In this document: positions 35,416 through 39,640 of the stretch, piece by piece | How positions within the stretch are numbered: position 1 is the stretch's first letter | How the letters are laid out: every line of letters starts with the position of its first letter | From: Pseudomonadota bacterium | GTDB taxonomy: Bacteria; Pseudomonadota; Alphaproteobacteria; UBA9655 | Assembly: GCA_018242065.1 (NCBI GenBank) | Contig: JAFECQ010000001.1 | Coordinates: 1-39,640 of the forward strand | Reading direction: 5' to 3' | DNA: 39,640 nt | The notes under the pieces: model-generated | Database searches by the model: none | Seen by the model: only the letters and a program-made list of their open reading frames with translations | What the model was told of the DNA's origin: nothing | Translations under genes and position numbers: made by a program

Positions 35416-36738
35416 TTGGTTCAGTCCTGGAAAGTAAGTCTCTCGGCCTTTTGGGATAGGCGCATTCTTACGATTTTCCTTTTTGGATTTTCGAGTGGAT
35501 TGCCTTTTCTGCTCACGCTGTCAACACTCACCATCTGGCTTAAAGAATCAGGCCTAAATAATACGACTATTGGCCTTTTTGTCGTTGTCACTGTTCCATA
35601 TACTTTCAAATTTATCTGGGGGCCTATGGTCGATCGAGTAAGGCTACCATTTGTCACATCCATTTTAGGTCAACGACGAAGTTGGGCACTACTTGCACAA
35701 GGCGCTCTTGTTTTCATGTTGCTTGGGCTCGGCTCTTCCCACCCTGAACATCATATTTTTGAAACAGCATTGTGGGCTTTTGGTGTTGCTTTTTGCTCAG
35801 CAATTCAAGACATTGTGATTGAAGCGTATCGTATTGAAATTATAGATGAAAATCAAAAAGGGTCAGCTGCTTCTTCCACCTACCTTGGTTATCGAATGGG
35901 CATGCTAATGTCTGGAGCTGGTGCTCTTTTTCTTGCAGCCACGTTTTCTTGGCAAATCGCCTATCAAGTAATGGCAGCTTTCATCAGCATCGGTATTCTC
36001 ACAACTCTTTTAAGCCCTTCTCCTCAAACACTCGTTTTCAGCCCTGCCCCCCATCTATCGTTAAAACACATTGCCCCTCACAATCGATTTTGGGAGTGGC
36101 TGAAATCAACCTACGGCCCCCCTCTTCAAGAGCTTTGGCAGTCTTATGATTGGCGTGTTGTTCTTGCTTTTATCCTATTTTACAAAGTTGGGGATACAAC
36201 ACTTAACGTCATGAATACGCCTTTTTTGGTTGAGCTAGGGTACAGTAAGCTTGAGATTGCTCATGTGGCAAAGCTCTTTGGTATTTCCGCCATGATTGTT
36301 GGAGGATTTATGGGAGGACTTTTCCTCAATCGTTTTGGAATTCTCTCAAGCCTGATGCTTTGTGCAGTTCTTCAAATTCTCTCAAGCCTTATGTTTGTTA
36401 TCCAAGCGTTGGTCGGCTATAATCTTAATGTTTTGATTATTACGATTGGTGTTGAAAACTTAACTTGTGGACTAGGTGCTTCCGCCTTTATTGCTTATCT
36501 TTCTAGTTTGTGTAGCGTCCCCCATACAGCCACTCATTTCGCCTTACTTTCTTCCTTTGGATCTCTAGCACGAATCATACTCTCCATGGGAGCAGGTCTA
36601 CTTGCAGACATTCTTCCCTGGCCTCTCTTCTTTACCTTTACAGCTGCTGCTTGTTTACCTTGCCTTTTTCTTTTAATACATGCTTCTCATCACTTTCCTT
36701 ATAAGCATTCTTTCTTAAAAGCACTTCCTCAGTCTTAG
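35416..36738 (+). CDS. ampG: AmpG-like MFS permease (muropeptide uptake)
   Basis: The 440-residue protein has about 12 membrane segments and the AmpG pattern: FGFSSGLPFLLTLSTLTIWLKESG, YTFKFIWGPMVDR in the first loop, and AIQDIVIEAYRIE in the fourth segment. AmpG carries GlcNAc-anhydroMurNAc peptides from the periplasm for wall recycling, which fits the MltG product chemistry upstream. Distant AmpG-like carriers move other solutes, so the name is probable only. The start is TTG 35416 after AAGGATG; the nearby ATG at 35405 is out of frame. Confidence 0.82.
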   Translation: MVQSWKVSLSAFWDRRILTIFLFGFSSGLPFLLTLSTLTIWLKESGLNNTTIGLFVVVTVPYTFKFIWGPMVDRVRLPFVTSILGQRRSWALLAQGALVFMLLGLGSSHPEHHIFETALWAFGVAFCSAIQDIVIEAYRIEIIDENQKGSAASSTYLGYRMGMLMSGAGALFLAATFSWQIAYQVMAAFISIGILTTLLSPSPQTLVFSPAPHLSLKHIAPHNRFWEWLKSTYGPPLQELWQSYDWRVVLAFILFYKVGDTTLNVMNTPFLVELGYSKLEIAHVAKLFGISAMIVGGFMGGLFLNRFGILSSLMLCAVLQILSSLMFVIQALVGYNLNVLIITIGVENLTCGLGASAFIAYLSSLCSVPHTATHFALLSSFGSLARIILSMGAGLLADILPWPLFFTFTAAACLPCLFLLIHASHHFPYKHSFLKALPQS

Positions 36739-36980
36739 GGGTTGCTTTTTAAAAAAAAGGTCTTATATTTAAATTGAGTTTAAAACTCCTTTAAGGAAAG
36801 AAACCGTAGAGAATATGTGCTCTGCGTAAGAAACTAAGATAGACTGTATGCCTTCTACTTCTTACCCCAGCTCCCCATCATCAATAAAAACCGCATTAGC
36901 GAATACGTTGATTGAGTGGAATTTTTACGCGTTTTGTTCTGAACTCGATTTAGTAAACGCCTGATCATAAGGATATAGAA

Positions 36981-37184
36981 ATGAAGAACGGCACTGTAAA
37001 ATGGTTTAACCCTACAAAAGGCTATGGCTTTATTCAAATGGAAGACGGTACACGCGATGTATTCGTTCACATTACTGAACTTGAACGCTCAGGAATTTCC
37101 AATTTGTCTGAAGGTCAAAAAGTTAGCTTTGAATTAGCGACGACTAAAGGCAAAATTTCTGCTGTAAATCTTAAGTTGCGTTAA
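36981..37184 (+). CDS. csp: Cold-shock domain protein
   Basis: The 67-residue protein is a single cold-shock domain with both RNA-binding motifs, KGYGFI at 13-18 and DVFVHI at 26-31. It binds single-stranded RNA or DNA and acts as an RNA chaperone. AAGGA lies 7 bp before ATG 36981. The 242-bp upstream gap has no gene; it includes a GAGTTTAAAACTC palindrome at 36776-36788, and any long leader could affect cold induction, as in E. coli cspA. A strong terminator follows. Confidence 0.93.
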   Translation: MKNGTVKWFNPTKGYGFIQMEDGTRDVFVHITELERSGISNLSEGQKVSFELATTKGKISAVNLKLR

Positions 37185-37189
37185 GTTTT

Positions 37190-37207
37190 AAACCTTAGCT
37201 AAGGTTT
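37190..37207. repeat. Perfect 18-bp palindrome after csp
   Basis: AAACCTTAGCTAAGGTTT is its own reverse complement and starts 6 bp after the csp stop codon. It could be a small hairpin, a partial terminator, or a protein-binding site. The true terminator lies just downstream. Confidence 0.6.
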
Positions 37208-37215
37208 AATAATCC

Positions 37216-37270
37216 CCACCCTCAAAGTAAAACCTTATTTCAGGTTTTCTTCTTTGAGGGTGGTTTTTTT
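37216..37270 (+). terminator. Rho-independent terminator of csp
   Basis: CCACCCTCAAAG (37216-37227) pairs exactly with CTTTGAGGGTGG (37252-37263), with an inner AAAACCT/AGGTTTT pairing in the loop, followed at once by seven T residues (37264-37270). Confidence 0.92.
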
Positions 37271-37343
37271 GTGCGATATAAATTTAGGAATGTATTCTCC
37301 TCTTTTTTCAAGTAAGCTAAGAAGAAAAATGAGAGATTCCACA

Positions 37344-37691
37344 ATGAATAAAGAGATAAACCTTTTAATCTTAATGAGCACATTGACAACACCAAGCATA
37401 GCTCAACAACCTTGTGATGCATTTTGCCAGAATTTTATTCAGAAATGTAAAGATGCAACCGACGACTTAAATACCTTTTTTAGTAATTCTTCTAATTGGA
37501 AAGCATGTTTCCCAAACGATCCAACGTCAGATATTATTTGTGCGTGGGGAAATGTTTCTACTCTCTCTCTCCAACCGAGTGAGCTCTACTTACAAAACAA
37601 TAAACGGCCACCCCATAAAGAAGATTATAATCCCCAACTTACCTATTCATATGCTTACGGATCCAAACGGTGCGTTAGCGTGCTTTTATAA
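37344..37691 (+). CDS. Small secreted cysteine-containing protein, possibly frameshifted
   Basis: A signal peptide (MNKEINLLILMSTLTT, then SIAQ-QPC) is followed by a short helical region with cysteines spaced C-x3-C-x6-C and further single cysteines. The frame stops at 37691, but the +1 frame stays open through the same stretch to 37779 and reads like a natural protein end (NGHPIKK, MLTDPNGALACFYKVGNLKF). A CT-rich run at 37559-37571 is a plausible slip site. The gene may be broken, or the reading may contain an indel. I recognise no family. ATG 37329 is an alternative start. Confidence 0.45.
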   Translation: MNKEINLLILMSTLTTPSIAQQPCDAFCQNFIQKCKDATDDLNTFFSNSSNWKACFPNDPTSDIICAWGNVSTLSLQPSELYLQNNKRPPHKEDYNPQLTYSYAYGSKRCVSVLL

Positions 37692-38066
37692 AGTTGGTAA
37701 TCTGAAATTTATTCAAGGGAACACGGGAAATAACTTTGATACATATATAGTATCTTCTGAGGCTGCTTTATCACATTAATTTATTCTACGGTAAACATTT
37801 CTACCCTTAAGAAAAGGTAATAAATTACGTCATCTGTCATTCTTAAAATTGGGACTAGACATCTTTGCCAGAAGATGTGTCCTTTTATGAAGGATCCGTT
37901 TGCAATAGGGCCATATATCTTTTCTCAATCAGCTTCCTTTATGTAATACTTATCCATGATAATGTTTCTTTTCCCTAAATGAACATTACTCTATTTTTCG
38001 CCTTAAGTGTTACATAAGTGCACAGAGCCTGGTAAAATATAATATAAAATGCAACAGGAGAACGCC
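37692..38066. other. Gap between small secreted-protein genes
   Basis: To about 37779 the +1 reading of the preceding gene stays open. Beyond that I see only AT-rich DNA. A bulged hairpin at about 37858-37882 (GACATCTT, a short loop, then AAGATGTGTC), followed by CTTTTA, may end the upstream transcript. Confidence 0.35.
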
Positions 38067-38447
38067 GTGAAAAAAACATTACTTTTAACACTCTTAGCAA
38101 TAGGATGCACTTCTGTAAGTGCGTTTGCAAAAAAAATAACAGTTTGCCCAACAGTTGCTGAAATTGCAGCAGGAACTTATATAGCAGGCTGGGACCTCGA
38201 CATTCAAGGAAATCCTCCATTCCATTTTGATGGTGCTAATATCAAAATAGCTCCTGGAAGCAATAAAGAAGTTGCCTTGCTGACATGTGTGTATCATGGC
38301 ACCAGTTATAAATGGAACAAGGCTCTATACCAACTCGCCGCTCCAGCCGTTTCTGTTCAGACCTGCAGTTTCATCATTGATAAGCCGGAGGCAAAAATAT
38401 GCCCCTATAGAGATCCCGAAAAGTGTGTAGTATACTGTTCCCCATAA
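38067..38447 (+). CDS. Small secreted cysteine-containing protein of unknown function
   Basis: The 126-residue protein has a signal peptide (VKKTLLLTLLAIGCTSVSAFA, residues 1-21) and seven cysteines in the mature part, including TVCP near its start and CPYRDPEKCVVYC near its end. AGGAG lies 6 bp before GTG 38067; the ATG at 38049 sits before that site and is unlikely. The signal peptide cysteine (AIGC) is not followed by the usual lipobox pattern, so I favour ordinary secretion. No family recognised. Confidence 0.6.
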   Translation: MKKTLLLTLLAIGCTSVSAFAKKITVCPTVAEIAAGTYIAGWDLDIQGNPPFHFDGANIKIAPGSNKEVALLTCVYHGTSYKWNKALYQLAAPAVSVQTCSFIIDKPEAKICPYRDPEKCVVYCSP

Positions 38448-38526
38448 ATAAAATCATTTACGTAGCTTATATGAAATCTAATATATGTGTTTCTCAAAGA
38501 GGATTACATCGCCGTTACTTTCTTCT

Positions 38527-38914
38527 TCACCCATACCAAAAGAGGTAGGGATAAAAACTGTATGACGCTTGAGAAACAACAACGGCAAGAATCGAAATAT
38601 CATAAAGCAACCCTATTAGAACACTCCCTACAAACCAGAAAATACCATACCCACCATTAAAAATTTCAGTTAGGATCCAGTAGCGATGGGTTTTGTCTGC
38701 GATGTAACCTGAAATAAATCGCAAAGAATATCCAAAAAATCAAATCCTGCAACAAAACCAACAACCGCTGCACTTGCCCCAAGTGTTGCTAGATAAGGCC
38801 CTGTAATACTTCGCGCTGCCTCATAAGTCATATCTGCAAATAAACTTGTGATGCCCAGCAGAATAATAAACTTTAAAGCAATAGACTTTGAAATATCGGC
38901 TATGTTAGTTTCTT
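38527..38914 (-). pseudogene. MFS transporter remnant, frameshifted and internally deleted
   Basis: On the minus strand a readable N-terminal segment (SIALKFIILLGITSLFADMTYE, ARSITGPYLATLGASAAVVG) lacks a start codon and shifts frame near 38740 (around TTTTTTGG) before continuing as LRFISGYIADKTHRYW. It then jumps directly to TEIFNGGYGIFWFVGSVLIGLLYDIS, which in the intact family belongs near the C-terminus. Roughly the middle two thirds of the transporter, some 250 residues, is missing. Intact members are about 400 residues. Confidence 0.8.
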
Positions 38915-38926
38915 AATGTTTTAGCC

Positions 38927-39337
38927 TCATTCACTCTCAGATGTGGGACACTTGCCATTATAGAAGTCACTCGTTGAGCAACGTTTGCCGGAATGCAGCT
39001 GGCACACTGTTTCATTTTCATAAACATGACCTCCACTAATGGCGCAATAGACCGCTTCCGGGGTCAAATATCCCGTAATCTTCAGGCCTCCTACTGGACA
39101 GACTTTGCGAAACAATGCCCATTCTTCGCATTGGCGATTATCTTCAAAATAGCAAACCCCATATTGACCTCCATCTCCTCGCTTCAGGATTTGTAATGTT
39201 CCTCCTTTATCAATACAATTTTGTGACGCAGGGTTGGCTAAACCGACTGTGTTCTTATTGTTATTCTTTTCACTACATCCAGTCATTACTGCCAGAGTTC
39301 CGACCAACAGAATCATTTGTGTTCTCTTTAATTTCAT
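38927..39337 (-). CDS. DUF333-type lipoprotein
   Basis: The 136-residue protein starts with a lipoprotein signal ending in the lipobox VMTGC (cysteine at residue 21). Its first domain matches DUF333: GLANPASQNCIDKGG, then YGVCYFEDNRQCEEWALFRKVCP. A second, weaker copy follows (TPEAVYCAISGG, then CQLHSGKRCSTSDFYNGKCP), making a tandem pair. The function of the family is unknown. ATG 39337 lies 6 bp after AAAGGA; ATG 39343 overlaps the upstream stop as ATGA and is nearly as plausible. Confidence 0.8.
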   Translation of the reverse strand: MKLKRTQMILLVGTLAVMTGCSEKNNNKNTVGLANPASQNCIDKGGTLQILKRGDGGQYGVCYFEDNRQCEEWALFRKVCPVGGLKITGYLTPEAVYCAISGGHVYENETVCQLHSGKRCSTSDFYNGKCPTSESE

Positions 39338-39339
39338 CG

Positions 39340-39534
39340 TCATTCCTTTGTTTGTTTAAGGTGCGTTGTCTTTAATACCTTACTCTTCACAAATGACTTG
39401 CTGCAATAAGGACAAACTACCTTTCCCTCATGCCCTAAGTTCAAAAAGATGGTCGGATGCCCTAGGGGTAATCCTCCCCCATCACATCTGATAACCTGAT
39501 CTTTTGTTTGTATTGGTTGGTTCGTTTCTTTCAC
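39340..39534 (-). CDS. Zinc-finger protein, NDUFS6-like (zf-CHCC)
   Basis: The protein carries the CHCC zinc site: C in IRCDGGG, eight residues, then H in LGHPTIFLNLG, then CPYC in KVVCPYCSKSF. This family is the bacterial counterpart of the mitochondrial complex I subunit NDUFS6. I start it at GTG 39534 (64 residues), which matches the short N-terminus usual for the family and has GGGGG upstream; ATG 39558 would add eight residues without a clear ribosome binding site. The stop overlaps the possible ATG 39343 of the lipoprotein gene. Confidence 0.82.
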   Translation of the reverse strand: MKETNQPIQTKDQVIRCDGGGLPLGHPTIFLNLGHEGKVVCPYCSKSFVKSKVLKTTHLKQTKE

Positions 39535-39547
39535 TGACGCGCCCCCA

Positions 39548-39576
39548 TTGCATCTCATTTCATGAGAGTATATAAC
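39548..39576 (+). promoter_or_regulatory. Promoter of tRNA-Arg
   Basis: TTGCAT (39548-39553) and TATAAC (39571-39576) are 17 bp apart, 27 bp before the tRNA gene, giving a leader of about 20 bases. It points away from the zinc-finger gene, whose upstream end it overlaps if the longer start is used. Confidence 0.55.
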
Positions 39577-39603
39577 GGCCTTACAAGTTTGACCATAAAT
39601 TCT

Positions 39604-39640
39604 GCGCCCGTAGCTCAGCTGGATAGAGCGTTGCCCTCCG
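39604..39640 (+). tRNA. tRNA-Arg (anticodon CCG), 5' part only
   Basis: The acceptor strand GCGCCCG (39604-39610), D-stem GCTC/GAGC (39613-39616 with 39626-39629), and anticodon 5' stem TTGCC (39631-39635) are present. The next bases CTCCG put CCG at the anticodon, the last three bases of the window. The 3' half lies outside. Confidence 0.88.

Overview
The window looks like the chromosome of an AT-rich, host-associated alphaproteobacterium. Supporting signs are an ATP/ADP translocase of the Rickettsia/Chlamydia type, two alphaproteobacterial/mitochondrial-type complex I accessory proteins (NDUFA12-like, and an NDUFS6-like zinc finger), the recA-alaS pair, a DUF2155 gene next to mlaD, and a B12-dependent ribonucleotide reductase. 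I favour a Holosporales/Rickettsiales-like intracellular bacterium; that is inference from gene families, not phylogeny. Most of the DNA is core housekeeping, interrupted by small secreted proteins, gene remnants and local duplications.

Left third (1-16.2 kb): a tRNA-Pro with its own promoter sits 17 bp before tlc. Next come a thiamine-diphosphate enzyme paired with a carboxymuconolactone-decarboxylase-family gene, and the fatty-acid cluster fabD-fabG-(secreted protein)-acpP-fabF-mltG. Directly behind mltG is a HepT/MntA toxin-antitoxin module whose toxin gene is frameshifted; the module is bracketed by two copies of the last bases of mltG. A run of three small exported or membrane proteins follows, then a bicupin, a dehydrogenase/aminotransferase pair for a surface sugar, and a methyltransferase that carries a signal peptide.

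Middle (16.2-31 kb): alaS and recA, a six-cysteine mini-protein, nrdJ, then the NDUFA12-mlaD-DUF2155 run. An imperfect palindromic element lies across the mlaD/DUF2155 junction and supplies coding sequence to both genes. Next are two paralogous secreted proteins built from exact 192-bp (64-residue) tandem repeats. Between them lies a decayed copy of the end of accC, which shows that the pair arose by tandem duplication of a segment reaching into accC. accB-accC follow.

Right third (31-39.6 kb): dnaE, an outer-membrane barrel-like protein, an AmpG-like permease, a cold-shock protein with a strong terminator, several small secreted proteins or lipoproteins, a heavily deleted MFS-transporter remnant, the zinc-finger gene, and the 5' half of a tRNA-Arg cut by the window edge.

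Functionally the core genes cover fatty-acid synthesis (accBC, fabD, fabG, acpP, fabF), peptidoglycan glycan processing and recycling (mltG, AmpG-like), lipid transport (mlaD), respiration, deoxynucleotide synthesis and replication. The best candidates for undescribed biology are the 64-residue-repeat secreted paralogs, the palindromic element at mlaD/DUF2155, and the exported methyltransferase.
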